A DNA stretch of 25,238 nucleotides from Cellvibrionaceae bacterium (GTDB lineage Bacteria; Pseudomonadota; Gammaproteobacteria; Pseudomonadales; Cellvibrionaceae): contig JAUVQU010000006.1 of NCBI GenBank assembly GCA_030597965.1, forward strand, positions 1-25,238, in the 5' to 3' direction. Under the pieces are notes generated by a model. The model ran no database searches. It worked only from the letters and a program-made list of their open reading frames with translations, and was not told where the DNA came from. Positions 13,160 to 21,312 of the stretch are shown in pieces. How positions within the stretch are numbered: position 1 is the stretch's first letter; each line of letters begins with the position of its first letter. The translations under genes and the position numbers were made by a program.

Positions 13160-13948
13160 ATGGAATACAGTCGAGTATTACCGCTGGATGGTGGTATTAA
13201 TTTTCGAGACCTTGGTGGTTATAAAACAGAAGACGGCCGCGAGTTACAGTGGCGCAAAATTTTTCGTTGCGGTCACCTGCGTGATCTTTCTGATGCTGAC
13301 ATAGCAGCCTTAAAAGAACTAGGTGTAAGTCAGATACACGACTTCCGTCGCGAAGAAGAGCAGCAGTGGATGGTGAATCGAGATCTGTCCGCCAATGTCT
13401 ACGGTGACTATCAAATTAATCTCGGCAGCCTGTCTCGCTTTTGGCAATTACTGCAAGAGGGCGATTTAGATTGGGACTCCTCCCATCAAATGGTTGTGGG
13501 TTCTTACCGTGATTGCCTGGATGATGTCGCCCCTGTTTATAAGCAGTTTTTTGATCGTTTATTAGATGGCTTTGCCACGCCCAATACCGCTGCCGTGTTT
13601 CATTGCACTGCGGGTAAAGACCGTACCGGTTTAGCTGCTGCCTTGGTGTTGGGTGCGTTAGATGTGCCGCGCGAAACCATTGTTCAAGACTACTTGCTTA
13701 CTCTGGAGCACTTTGATGTAGAGGCTCTAATAGATTTAGTTGAAGGACATTTAGTTAACGCTGGCACCAAAACCTGGGAGCGTAAATGGTTGTTGCCATA
13801 TTGTGCGGTGCATGAAGACAATATCAATGCGTTTTTGAATTCAGCCGATGCGCAGTTTGGTGGTTTAAAAGGGTATTTGAAAAATGGCATTGGTCTGGAA
13901 GATGATGCGATTGAGTTGTTGAGAGGGAGCTTGCTTCACGAGGGGTAG
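13160..13948 (+). CDS. Tyrosine-protein-phosphatase-like protein (Y_phosphatase3 family)
   Basis: This 262-aa cytoplasmic protein starts with the family hallmark NFRDLGGY (14-21) and RCGHLRDLS. The catalytic P-loop is HCTAGKDRTG (148-157), with nucleophile Cys149 and phosphate-binding Arg155 (CX5R). Proteins of this group act on phosphotyrosine, phosphoinositides or other phosphoesters; the target cannot be told here. There is no signal peptide. A GAGA-type Shine-Dalgarno sits 5-10 nt before the ATG, just after a REP-like palindrome. It follows mpl on the same strand at 53 bp. The next stretch downstream is gene-free. Confidence 0.9.
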   Translation: MEYSRVLPLDGGINFRDLGGYKTEDGRELQWRKIFRCGHLRDLSDADIAALKELGVSQIHDFRREEEQQWMVNRDLSANVYGDYQINLGSLSRFWQLLQEGDLDWDSSHQMVVGSYRDCLDDVAPVYKQFFDRLLDGFATPNTAAVFHCTAGKDRTGLAAALVLGALDVPRETIVQDYLLTLEHFDVEALIDLVEGHLVNAGTKTWERKWLLPYCAVHEDNINAFLNSADAQFGGLKGYLKNGIGLEDDAIELLRGSLLHEG

Positions 13949-14068
13949 ATTGTGTCCTTGGTGGTGGCTGCCCTAGGGGAATGCTGGCGAATGTTTTTTC
14001 GTCACCCCCCCGGCCTGATCGAGGTCCAGAGATTTATTGGTTGTATGTTTTTCGCTCTTCTTTAGCGA
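13949..14068. other. Gene-free spacer with half-REP motif
   Basis: No gene is supported here. ATGCTGGCGAATG at 13981-13993 matches the right end of the REP-type palindrome seen at 10268-10278 and 19756-19768. A small CGCT...AGCG hairpin lies at about 14053-14067. Confidence 0.4.
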
Positions 14069-14406
14069 GTTACTTTCTTTTGTGTGGCCAAAATAAAGTA
14101 ACCAAAGAAAAGGCCACCCCACTTTACCGGCCTTCGGCTTCCCTGTGCTACCCAGATAAAATGGCGCCTGCGGAACTCGTCGTTCCACTCCTCAAACAGT
14201 CCTCGGCTTTATGCCATTTTATCCTCCGTTGCTCGGCGGTGCAGAAGGGGAAATGGGTGCCAACTTGACCATCAGATGTTAAAAGTTGGTAGCAATCCCC
14301 ATCGTAGGCTCGCCAGAAATCGAGCAACGGAGTGAACCCGAAGGGCAGTCTGTTTGGGTAGCCTCTCTTTTGGTTACTGTTCTCTGGCGACGCAGAGAAC
14401 AGTAAC
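14069..14406. repeat. 338-bp nested-palindrome element with structured inverted ends
   Basis: The element has inverted ends of about 50 bp that both start GTTACT and continue with similar blocks (AGTAACCAAA, then an A/G-rich run and GGCYACCC). Each end is itself a hairpin. One is GTTACTTT/AAAGTAAC (14069-14076 and 14095-14102, extended by TTTTG/CAAAA). The other is GTTACTGTTCTCT/AGAGAACAGTAAC (14373-14385 and 14394-14406, perfect). Inside are two more perfect pairings: GATAAAATGGC with 14213-14223, and CTCCGTTGCTCG (14224-14235) with 14321-14332. A shorter one, CCAACTT/AAGTTGG, lies near 14259-14289. No coding sequence is credible. It resembles a non-autonomous mobile element or a highly folded RNA. 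Confidence 0.75.
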
Positions 14407-14461
14407 TCGCCAAGGAAAGGCGAAAAATCTAAAAATCAAAGTGGGACAAATATTCAAGATT

Positions 14462-14509
14462 ATTCGCTTGCAGGGCACCAAAAGAAGGCCCTCTTAAGGG
14501 AGATCCTAC
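14462..14509 (-). repeat. 48-bp REP-like element, copy B
   Basis: It is downstream of holA and in the same orientation as holA transcription. It is 43/48 identical to copy A and 42/48 to copy C. On the minus strand the hairpin is followed by CTTTTGG. Confidence 0.85.
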
Positions 14510-14541
14510 AGGTAAGGAACCTATATTGGAGAAGGCGGAGA

Positions 14542-15588
14542 CTAGCTCAACGCCAACTTCTGCAGCCTGGGCGATATAGAAAACGTCCCACTCAAATTTA
14601 ACGTCAGATCCATCAATTCATCCCAAGGCGATGCCGTGCGCATGCCCTTAATGGCTTTATCGATACCGTTCGCCTTACGTAGCAACATATGTAATTGCGC
14701 GAGCTTGAAGCGACGCAATGCATTCTGCATGAGCGGCTTTCGTCTATCCCAAACCCCCGCATTTTTACAGGCCCAATCAAAATTCTGACCTTGCTGTTGT
14801 GCCTGTGCCAAATTGGCGAGGGTGCGGACTTCTTTTGCCAGTGCCCAGAGTACGACGGTGGCGTCGGTGCCTTCGCCTCGCAGCCCTTGCAGGGTTTTGA
14901 TGGCTCCGCGGGCGTCACCGTGCAGTGCTTTGTCGGTGAGGTCGAATACGTTGTATCTGGCACTGTCGGCAACGGTGCCGGCAATGGTCTCGGCGGTGAT
15001 TTGCCCATCGGGCGCTAATAATTTGAGTTTTTCAATCTCCTGTGCGGCGGCCAGTAGATTACCTTCAATTCTAGAGCAGAGCAGGTCGATGGCTCCTGTG
15101 TCGGCATTGAGTCCTGCGGCATGCATGCGTTGCTCTATCCAGCGGGGCAGTTGTGGGCCTGCGATGGGCCAGACTTGGATAAAGGCGCCCGCTTGCTCAA
15201 GGGCTTTAAACCACTTGGTGCGCTGGGATGTGCCGTCGAGTTTGGGCATGACCACCAGTAGTAAATTATCCGGTGAAGCGTGTTGGGCGTAGGTGGCTAA
15301 GGCTTTGCCACCCTCGGTGCCGGGTTTGCCGTTGTCGATACGCAGTTCGATGATTTTGCGCTCGGCAAACAGTGACAGGCTATTGGCGCTGGCGAGAAGT
15401 TCTTCCCAGTTAAAGCTGTTGTCAACGTTGTGGCGTTCGCGTTCGTTAAAGCCCTGGCTGCGTGCGGTTTGGCGAATGGCGTCACAGGCTTCTTGGACCA
15501 GCAGCGGCTCATTGCCGCTGACTAGGTAAATGGGGGCGAGTTGACGCTTAAGCGCGCCATCCAATTGATCGGCACGCAGTTTGGCCAT
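14542..15588 (-). CDS. holA: DNA polymerase III subunit delta
   Basis: This 348-aa protein is the usual length for HolA. The N-terminal domain has APIYLVSGNEPLLVQEACDAIR, the characteristic start of the delta subunit. The collar-domain region reads DLTDKALHGDARGAIKTLQGLRGEGTDATVVLWALAKEVR, and the family's closing part has WDELMDLTLNLSG. Delta is part of the clamp loader and opens the beta sliding clamp. It is an AAA+-like fold without a functional ATPase site, in keeping with the absence of a P-loop. The start codon overlaps the lptE stop (TAATG), so translation is coupled. Order leuS-lptE-holA is conserved in gammaproteobacteria. REP copy B follows about 30 bp after the stop. Confidence 0.95.
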   Translation of the reverse strand: MAKLRADQLDGALKRQLAPIYLVSGNEPLLVQEACDAIRQTARSQGFNERERHNVDNSFNWEELLASANSLSLFAERKIIELRIDNGKPGTEGGKALATYAQHASPDNLLLVVMPKLDGTSQRTKWFKALEQAGAFIQVWPIAGPQLPRWIEQRMHAAGLNADTGAIDLLCSRIEGNLLAAAQEIEKLKLLAPDGQITAETIAGTVADSARYNVFDLTDKALHGDARGAIKTLQGLRGEGTDATVVLWALAKEVRTLANLAQAQQQGQNFDWACKNAGVWDRRKPLMQNALRRFKLAQLHMLLRKANGIDKAIKGMRTASPWDELMDLTLNLSGTFSISPRLQKLALS

Positions 15589-16163
15589 TACTGAACGACG
15601 TCGCCTGTAGTTTCGTCAGGAGTTACTGGTACAGCATCTGCAGCGGTTGCTGCTTCAGCGCTGGCTCTGGAGGCAAAACTTAAGCGGCGTAGGATTTGTT
15701 GTACGATAGTTCTACGCATCTCTTCTTTGATTAAGCGCTCTTCTTCGTCTTTAGCGATCACATCGTTGCGGTCGTAGGAATAGTTGCGAATCGCTTCAGC
15801 GGTTGTGGTCGGTACAACGATGGCACCGGCTTGATCTTCGATACGATAATCCGCTGACATGTTCAATTCGTATTCGGATGCCAAAGTGTCACCGCCAACA
15901 GCTACGGTCCGACGGTCTTCGTCTTCACGCTCAATAAAGATACTGTACTGAGCATCGCTTTGAGTTGTGCCCACGGTAATCTGATTGTTTTTAATCGTGT
16001 TTTTTAACTCATTAGCGAGCTGACCGTGTGCGTTTTTAGCGCTGACATAGATGTTGTTGATGCCGTCGGCAATGGTCATTTGACCGCGCAGTTGCCAGCC
16101 ACAGCCGGTGATTAAACCCGCTAGGGCAAGGGGTAGGGCGATGGCTTTCACAAATTTATTCAT
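15588..16163 (-). CDS. lptE: LPS-assembly lipoprotein LptE
   Basis: This 191-aa lipoprotein precursor has a hydrophobic signal at residues 5-19, then lipobox ITGC with Cys21 as the lipidated residue. The mature N-terminus, GWQLRG, is the LptE hallmark. The remainder alternates short beta strands (YSIFIEREDEDRR, YELNMSADYRI) with an amphipathic helix, KDEEERLIKEEMRRTIVQQILRRL, as in other LptE proteins. The C-terminus is an Ala/Thr-rich tail likely to be disordered. LptE plugs the LptD barrel in the outer membrane and helps deliver LPS to the surface. It lies between leuS (64 bp upstream) and holA (stop-start overlap). Confidence 0.93.
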   Translation of the reverse strand: MNKFVKAIALPLALAGLITGCGWQLRGQMTIADGINNIYVSAKNAHGQLANELKNTIKNNQITVGTTQSDAQYSIFIEREDEDRRTVAVGGDTLASEYELNMSADYRIEDQAGAIVVPTTTAEAIRNYSYDRNDVIAKDEEERLIKEEMRRTIVQQILRRLSFASRASAEAATAADAVPVTPDETTGDVVQ

Positions 16164-16226
16164 GCTGGGCTCGTATTGTTGTGGCTATTATTATGACTAA
16201 GGTCATTAGCTAATTATTATCTGCTT

Positions 16227-18878
16227 TTATTTCACAGCAAAGGTTACCAGCTTTCCTGGAATGACTTTGCACATTTTAATCTCTTTGCCTTCCAGGAATT
16301 TTTGCACATTCTCATCGGCTTTGGCCATAGCCATGATGCTGTCTTGATCGGCGTCGGCGGCGACGTTCAGTTTAGCGCGAACTTTACCATTAATCTGCAC
16401 AACCATTTGAATATTGGTTTTGACCAGGGCGGCTTCATCCACACTGGGCCATGCGGCATCAATAACATTGTCGCCATTACCGAGCTCTTTCCAGAGGCCA
16501 TGGGCAATATGCGGCACAATCGGCGACAGCATTAAGCTAATCGACACCAGAGCTTCGCGTTCAACGGCACGGGTTTCTGGTGTGCTGCGATCGGCCAATT
16601 TGGTCACGTCGTTAAGCAGTTCCATGATGGCGGCAATGGCGGTGTTAAAGGTTTGACGGCGACCATAGTCGTCGCTGACCTTGGCAATGGTTTCATGCAG
16701 TTTACGGCGTAGATCTTTCTGCTTGTCGCTCAATTGTTCTTGATTGAGTGTGCCAACTTCACCTGCAGCCAGGTGGCCGTGTGCGGTTTTCCAAAGACGG
16801 CGCAGGAAGCGGCTGGCGCCCTCAACACCGGAGTCGCTCCATTCCAGCGTTTGTTCTGGTGGTGCGGCAAACATGGTGAACAGGCGCACGGTATCGGCGC
16901 CGTATTGGTCTACGGCGGTTTGTGGATCAATACCATTGTTTTTGGACTTCGACATTTTGGTTATGCCGCCCATGGACAGCTTACCGCCCTCTGGGTGAGA
17001 GGCCGACAAAACTTTGCCCTTATCGTCGCGCTCCAGCTCTACGTCCGCTGGGTTGTACCAGGTCTTTGAACCGTCGTCGTTTTGTTTATAGAAGGAGTCG
17101 GCTAACACCATGCCCTGGCACAGTAGGCGCTTAAAGGGTTCGTCACTGCTGACCAGGCCTTCATCGCGCATGAGTTTATGGAAGAAGCGCGCGTAAAGCA
17201 GATGCAAAATGGCGTGTTCGATACCGCCGACGTACTGATCGACCGGGAGCCAGTAATCGGCGCGGTCTTTGTCCAGCATGCCATCGGCAAAGTCTGGGCA
17301 GGTATAGCGTGCGTAGTACCAGCTCGACTCCATAAAAGTATCAAAGGTGTCGGTTTCATGTTCTGCGCCGGCGCTGTACCAGTCAGCTTTACGCCACTCG
17401 GTATCGGATTTAATCGGCGAGTTGACGCCGTCCATGATCACATCTTCCGGCAGCAGTACGGGCAGCTTCTCTGTCGGTACCGGAATCTCACCGCCTTCGG
17501 GCAGGTTCAGCATTGGGATGGGTGTGCCCCAATAGCGCTGACGTGAAACACCCCAGTCGCGCAGTCGATAATTTGTTTTGGCTGTGCCCTTGCCCAGTTC
17601 AACCAGCTTATTGGTGAGGGCATCAAAGGCGGCTTCAAAATCCAGATCGTTAAATTCAGCAGAGTTGATTAATGATGTGTCGGTTTTACGCGCGTACCAC
17701 TCCTGCCAGTTAGCGGAGTCGTAATCGCTATCGCCGGCAAGCGTGCTGGCAATGACTTGTGCAATCGGCAGGTTGTATTTATTGGCAAAGGCAAAGTCAC
17801 GTTCGTCGTGCGCCGGTACCGCCATGACGGCACCTGATCCGTAGTCCATCAATACGTAGTTGGCGATCCATACGGGTACTTCGGCACCAGTGATGGGGTG
17901 TGTGGCCGTCAGACCTGTGTCCATGCCTTTCTTTTCCATCACGGCCATGTCGGCTTCGGCCACACTTTGCGCTTTGCACTCTTGGATGAAGGTGGCCAGT
18001 TCAGGATTGCCTTCCTGTTTTTGAGTGCGGGCCAGCTCTAGGCTGATGGGGTGCTCGGCCGCGAGGCTGACATAGGTCACGCCCATTAGTGTGTCGGGGC
18101 GAGTAGTGTACACATCAAAGCTGCCTATTTTTTCTTCTTGGCCGCAGGCGCTCACCGTCACCTCTTGTGCTAGATCAAAAGTCATTTCTACGCCGCGACT
18201 CTTGCCGATCCAGTTTTTCTGCATGGTTTTAACTTGCTCTGGCCATTCGGGCAGACCATCCAGGCTGTCGAGTAGTTCACCGGCGTAATCGGTAATTTTG
18301 ATGAACCACTGGGGGATTTCTTTGCGCTCAACCAGAGCGCCAGAACGCCAGCCGCGACCATCAATCACTTGTTCATTAGCTAGCACGGTTTGATCAACAG
18401 GGTCCCAGTTTACGGTGGCCATTTTTTTATAAACAAGACCCTTTTCGTACAGGCGGGTGAAGAACCATTGCTCCCACTTATAGTAATTGCTTTGGCAGGT
18501 GGCGAATTCCCGGTTCCAGTCGAAACCAAAGCCGAGTGAACGCAGCTGGCCCTTCATGTATTCGATGTTGCTGTAGGTCCATTTGGCCGGTGCCGTTTTG
18601 TTGGCGATGGCTGCGTTCTCCGCGGGCAGGCCGAATGCATCCCAGCCCATGGGGTGCAATACGTTTTTACCCTGCATGCGTTGGAAGCGCGAGATTACAT
18701 CGGTAATGGTGTAGTTGCGCACGTGCCCCATGTGCAGCTTGCCACTGGGGTATGGGAACATGGCGAGGCAATAGAATTTCTCTTTGGATGCGTCTTCAGT
18801 GACTCGAAAGCTCTGTGTGGCGTCCCATTGTTGCTGGGCGGCGGCTTCAAGTATTGAGGGTTGGTATTGCTCTTCCAT
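16227..18878 (-). CDS. leuS: Leucyl-tRNA synthetase
   Basis: From the ATG at 18878 (MEEQYQPSILE) the protein has 883 residues, close to E. coli LeuRS (860). The class I signature HMGH is at 49-52 and KMSKS at 641-645. The CP1 editing domain includes TTRPDTLMGVTYVSL and VPAHDERDFAF, whose Asp anchors misacylated adenosine. The enzyme charges tRNA-Leu and hydrolyses mischarged products. The frame stays open another 63 codons upstream to 19067, but that part spans a clear -10 box (18946-18951), has no homology-like character, and lies in the promoter region. The 18878 start therefore stands. It heads the leuS-lptE-holA operon. Confidence 0.97.
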   Translation of the reverse strand: MEEQYQPSILEAAAQQQWDATQSFRVTEDASKEKFYCLAMFPYPSGKLHMGHVRNYTITDVISRFQRMQGKNVLHPMGWDAFGLPAENAAIANKTAPAKWTYSNIEYMKGQLRSLGFGFDWNREFATCQSNYYKWEQWFFTRLYEKGLVYKKMATVNWDPVDQTVLANEQVIDGRGWRSGALVERKEIPQWFIKITDYAGELLDSLDGLPEWPEQVKTMQKNWIGKSRGVEMTFDLAQEVTVSACGQEEKIGSFDVYTTRPDTLMGVTYVSLAAEHPISLELARTQKQEGNPELATFIQECKAQSVAEADMAVMEKKGMDTGLTATHPITGAEVPVWIANYVLMDYGSGAVMAVPAHDERDFAFANKYNLPIAQVIASTLAGDSDYDSANWQEWYARKTDTSLINSAEFNDLDFEAAFDALTNKLVELGKGTAKTNYRLRDWGVSRQRYWGTPIPMLNLPEGGEIPVPTEKLPVLLPEDVIMDGVNSPIKSDTEWRKADWYSAGAEHETDTFDTFMESSWYYARYTCPDFADGMLDKDRADYWLPVDQYVGGIEHAILHLLYARFFHKLMRDEGLVSSDEPFKRLLCQGMVLADSFYKQNDDGSKTWYNPADVELERDDKGKVLSASHPEGGKLSMGGITKMSKSKNNGIDPQTAVDQYGADTVRLFTMFAAPPEQTLEWSDSGVEGASRFLRRLWKTAHGHLAAGEVGTLNQEQLSDKQKDLRRKLHETIAKVSDDYGRRQTFNTAIAAIMELLNDVTKLADRSTPETRAVEREALVSISLMLSPIVPHIAHGLWKELGNGDNVIDAAWPSVDEAALVKTNIQMVVQINGKVRAKLNVAADADQDSIMAMAKADENVQKFLEGKEIKMCKVIPGKLVTFAVK

Positions 18879-18945
18879 TACGTCGATTAACCTGTTCGAT
18901 GTTTCAAAAAATGTATGCACTGTTTGATCTACAGCAAAGCCGCAC

Positions 18946-18974
18946 ATTATAGGGGTTGTACGGTGAGATTGCGA
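18946..18974 (-). promoter_or_regulatory. Putative leuS promoter
   Basis: On the minus strand there is a perfect TATAAT at 18951-18946. At 17-bp spacing the -35 position reads TCGCAA, which is weak. Transcription would begin near 18939 and leave a 5'UTR of about 60 nt before the 18878 start. Confidence 0.6.
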
Positions 18975-19124
18975 TGAGGCAGCGCGATTGTTGTTGTGTG
19001 ATTTTTGTGCAGACTCTTGGCGCTGGAGGCTCCCTTTTTGTGAGTTAAGAGTATGCGAAAATCCCACAGAGTATGTTGGGATTATTTAGTTTGGTAACAG
19101 CTTCAAAAAGTGTGAAAAGATTCT

Positions 19125-19153
19125 TTGCATTCCGGTTGGTGACGGTCTAGTAT
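19125..19153 (+). promoter_or_regulatory. Putative promoter of the 135-aa orphan gene
   Basis: TTGCAT (19125-19130) and TAGTAT (19148-19153) have exactly 17-bp spacing. The predicted start near 19160 lies just before a 5'UTR hairpin. Confidence 0.45.
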
Positions 19154-19162
19154 CGCCGCCCT

Positions 19163-19198
19163 GTCAGTTGATGGTTGTGGATGATTCATCAAACTGAC
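19163..19198 (+). promoter_or_regulatory. Bulged hairpin in the 5' leader of the orphan gene
   Basis: GTCAGTTGATG (19163-19173) pairs with CATCAAACTGAC (19187-19198) with a single bulged base. It sits at the predicted transcript start, and an A/T-rich single-stranded run follows to the ATG at 19245. Confidence 0.5.
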
Positions 19199-19244
19199 AT
19201 ATAAAAATAAATAATAATAATGAATAATTTGGTGTTTCCTCTCA

Positions 19245-19652
19245 ATGGATAGAGAAGCTTTACTTCAGTCTGAATGTATAAAATTGTTGGATCGTGTCAA
19301 CCGATCTGTTGATGTGCAACTGAGCTGTTTGTTTTACCGCGGCCGCTATTGCGTCGTGTTGATGGCGGCACCTAACTTGCTCAGTAATCTACTTTTTAAA
19401 AATGCTAAGAACTTTGCGCGACAATTAATTGAATTGATTGGTGCGAACCCTGGCGATGTGGACTTTATTCTGTATCAGCGCGGTGAAGAGCCCGAGTGGT
19501 CGCGTTGGCGTTTTCAGTGGGCGGATAACTCGCCTTTACAGGTAAAGAGTGTGCCGATGAGTGTATCGTCACAGCGCTGTTTTTTAGAGCCGTTGTTACA
19601 GCAGGGTGTTGTGCAGTCGTTGCGGTCTAAACAGATTCCGCACGTTGCCTAA
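19245..19652 (+). CDS. Hypothetical protein, 135 aa
   Basis: I do not recognise a family. The protein is soluble in appearance. There is an amphipathic N-terminal helix (REALLQSECIKLLDRVNRS), a hydrophobic strand region (YCVVLMAAPNLLSNLLF), and a helix, NAKNFARQLIELIG. It then has an acidic/aromatic block (DVDFILYQRGEEPEWSRWRF) and a helical C-terminus. There is no signal peptide and no metal-binding cluster. No competing long frame exists on the opposite strand, and a promoter-like pair plus a leader hairpin precede it. The Shine-Dalgarno is poor. It stands alone on the plus strand between leuS (divergent) and lnt (convergent). Coding status is likely but rests only on composition and context. 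Confidence 0.6.
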   Translation: MDREALLQSECIKLLDRVNRSVDVQLSCLFYRGRYCVVLMAAPNLLSNLLFKNAKNFARQLIELIGANPGDVDFILYQRGEEPEWSRWRFQWADNSPLQVKSVPMSVSSQRCFLEPLLQQGVVQSLRSKQIPHVA

Positions 19653-19696
19653 ACCTATAGCGTTATGAGGTTTTGTAGAAACCTGATGGGGTTGTT

Positions 19697-19744
19697 GTAG
19701 GAGCTCTCTTAAGAGAGCCTACTTTTGGTGCCCAGCAAGCGAAC
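19697..19744 (+). repeat. 48-bp REP-like element, copy C
   Basis: This is the opposite orientation to copies A and B. It contains a perfect palindrome, GCTCTCTTAAGAGAGC (19703-19718), flanked by GTAGGA and CCTAC, then TTTTGGTGCCC and GCAAGCGAAC. It lies between convergent genes and could terminate the orphan gene. Confidence 0.87.
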
Positions 19745-19755
19745 AGTCGTAGTCC

Positions 19756-19780
19756 ATTCGCCAGCGTGGCTGGCCCCTAC
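19756..19780 (-). repeat. REP-type palindrome overlapping the lnt stop
   Basis: On the minus strand it starts GTAGGGGCCAGC, then CAC, then GCTGGCGAAT. GCCAGC and GCTGGC form a perfect 6-bp stem. The TAG stop codon of lnt (19779-19777) lies within its GTAGGGG head. Confidence 0.75.
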
Positions 19781-21297
19781 AATATTCTAGAAACTCGGCT
19801 GATCCCTAACAGCAAAAGTCCAAACGATAGCAGCAGGACAGGCAGTGACCCCCAGCGCATAAACGGCGTGCTGCCCTGGTAGGTTTGCACGTTACCTTTG
19901 AGTACCTGCTGTACAAATTGATCACTGCGTTCTACAAGCTCCCCGTCCGTATTTATAATCGCACTGACGCCATTATTGGTGCTGCGTATTACGTAGCGAC
20001 CGGTTTCCAGTGCGCGCATCTGCGCCATCTGTAAATGTTGCAATGGTCCCCATGACCCGCCAAACCATGCATCATTACTGATGGTGAGAATAATATTGCT
20101 GTCTTTGGCATTCTCCGCCACTAAATCCGGGTAGACCACTTCATAGCAAATGGCGCTGGCGATACGTTCGCTGCCAATCTGTAAAGGTGTTTGATTGGGT
20201 TTTCCGGGTCTTATGGTTGATACGGGGAGATTGAAAAAATCGAGCGTTGAGCGCAGCAAGCTTTCCAGTGGAATATATTCTCCAAAGGGTACTAGTCGGG
20301 TTTTGTGATAAAGCCCTGTGGCGAGTCCTAAGCCAGTAATACTGTTGTGATATTCACCGTTGGGGTTGTCGTAAAGTATGCCGGTGATGAGTGCGCGGTT
20401 GTTATTCAGTGCGGTTTCATGGGTTTTAGAAAGAACGGGTAGGGCACGGTGATACACCAGTGGAATGGCAGCTTCCGGCCAGATAACCCAGTCGGCCGAA
20501 GTGGCTTGTTTGGTCATGCGCTCATAGCGGCGCAATGTAGTGGCCAGGTGTTCCGGGCGCCATTTTTTTTCCTGTGCAATATTGGCTTGAATCAGTGCCA
20601 CCTGGTATTGGTTGCCGGTGCTTTGTGTCCATTCTACGGCAGTTAGGTAAGCGCCGCTGCCCCAGAATGAACATAGAAAAATGACGCTGATCAGTATGCT
20701 GCGTTTGGTGCGTTCCAGGGCGGCCCACAGAATAAAAGCGGTTGAGAGTGCCAATATTAAACTGAGCCCAAAGATACCGAGCACGGGTGCCCAGCCTGCG
20801 ATGGGTGTGTTGATTTGGCTGTAACCAATATAAAGCCAAGGGAGCCCCGTTAAGAACCAGCTGCGTATCCATTCGCCGAGTACCCAAAGAGCCGCTGTTG
20901 CTAATAAGTGTGAGAACAAAGAGCGGGTTTGTGGCTGACGCAGGGCGAGCAGCAAAAACGGCAGGCTAAATATCAGCCCGAGCCCGATGACAAATAGGCT
21001 GGTGAGAAACGCCGCCAGTGGTACTCCGGTATAGCCAAAGTCATGAATACTGACGTACACCCATGAGATCCCGACACCAAATAGTCCGACCCCAAAAGCC
21101 CAGGATAGCCGGAAGATGTTTGTTGGACCTTGCCGATACAGTAACAACATTAAAACGGCGGGTGAGATAAGTGCGAGCGGCCAAATGTTGAGTGGCGCGA
21201 GTGCCAGAGGTGTAAGTGCCCCGGCAATTAAAGCGATTAAGCATTTATGCCATAAGCGCCAGGATTCCCACGGGTAGCTGTTGTTGGGTAGTGTCAT
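19777..21297 (-). CDS. lnt: Apolipoprotein N-acyltransferase
   Basis: This 506-aa inner-membrane enzyme has about six hydrophobic helices in residues 17-215, a periplasmic nitrilase-like domain (about 228-475) and one C-terminal helix (484-499). The catalytic triad is visible: Glu275 in WPEAAIP, Lys332 in HKTRLVPFGEY, and Cys384 in SAICYEVVYP. TISNDAWFGG is the conserved block after the Cys. It transfers the third acyl chain to the N-terminal Cys of lipoproteins, LptE from this window among its expected substrates. The start is 15 bp after the corC stop, as in most gammaproteobacteria. The stop codon lies inside a REP-type repeat, so the last residue or two may have been altered by its insertion. 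Confidence 0.96.
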   Translation of the reverse strand: MTLPNNSYPWESWRLWHKCLIALIAGALTPLALAPLNIWPLALISPAVLMLLLYRQGPTNIFRLSWAFGVGLFGVGISWVYVSIHDFGYTGVPLAAFLTSLFVIGLGLIFSLPFLLLALRQPQTRSLFSHLLATAALWVLGEWIRSWFLTGLPWLYIGYSQINTPIAGWAPVLGIFGLSLILALSTAFILWAALERTKRSILISVIFLCSFWGSGAYLTAVEWTQSTGNQYQVALIQANIAQEKKWRPEHLATTLRRYERMTKQATSADWVIWPEAAIPLVYHRALPVLSKTHETALNNNRALITGILYDNPNGEYHNSITGLGLATGLYHKTRLVPFGEYIPLESLLRSTLDFFNLPVSTIRPGKPNQTPLQIGSERIASAICYEVVYPDLVAENAKDSNIILTISNDAWFGGSWGPLQHLQMAQMRALETGRYVIRSTNNGVSAIINTDGELVERSDQFVQQVLKGNVQTYQGSTPFMRWGSLPVLLLSFGLLLLGISRVSRIL

Positions 21298-21312
21298 ATT
21301 GTGGATAAGAAT

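Noticed and set aside
13981..14268. 95-aa frame in the gene-free region
   Set aside because: It crosses the start of the palindromic element; the composition follows the repeat structure and no start signal is present.
14813..15292. 159-aa frame on the plus strand
   Set aside because: It is wholly antisense to holA, Ser/Pro/Ala-rich without domain character; a shadow of the real gene.
18879..19067. 63-codon N-terminal extension of LeuS
   Set aside because: It spans a TATAAT box, lacks family resemblance, and the ATG at 18878 gives the normal LeuRS N-terminus and length.
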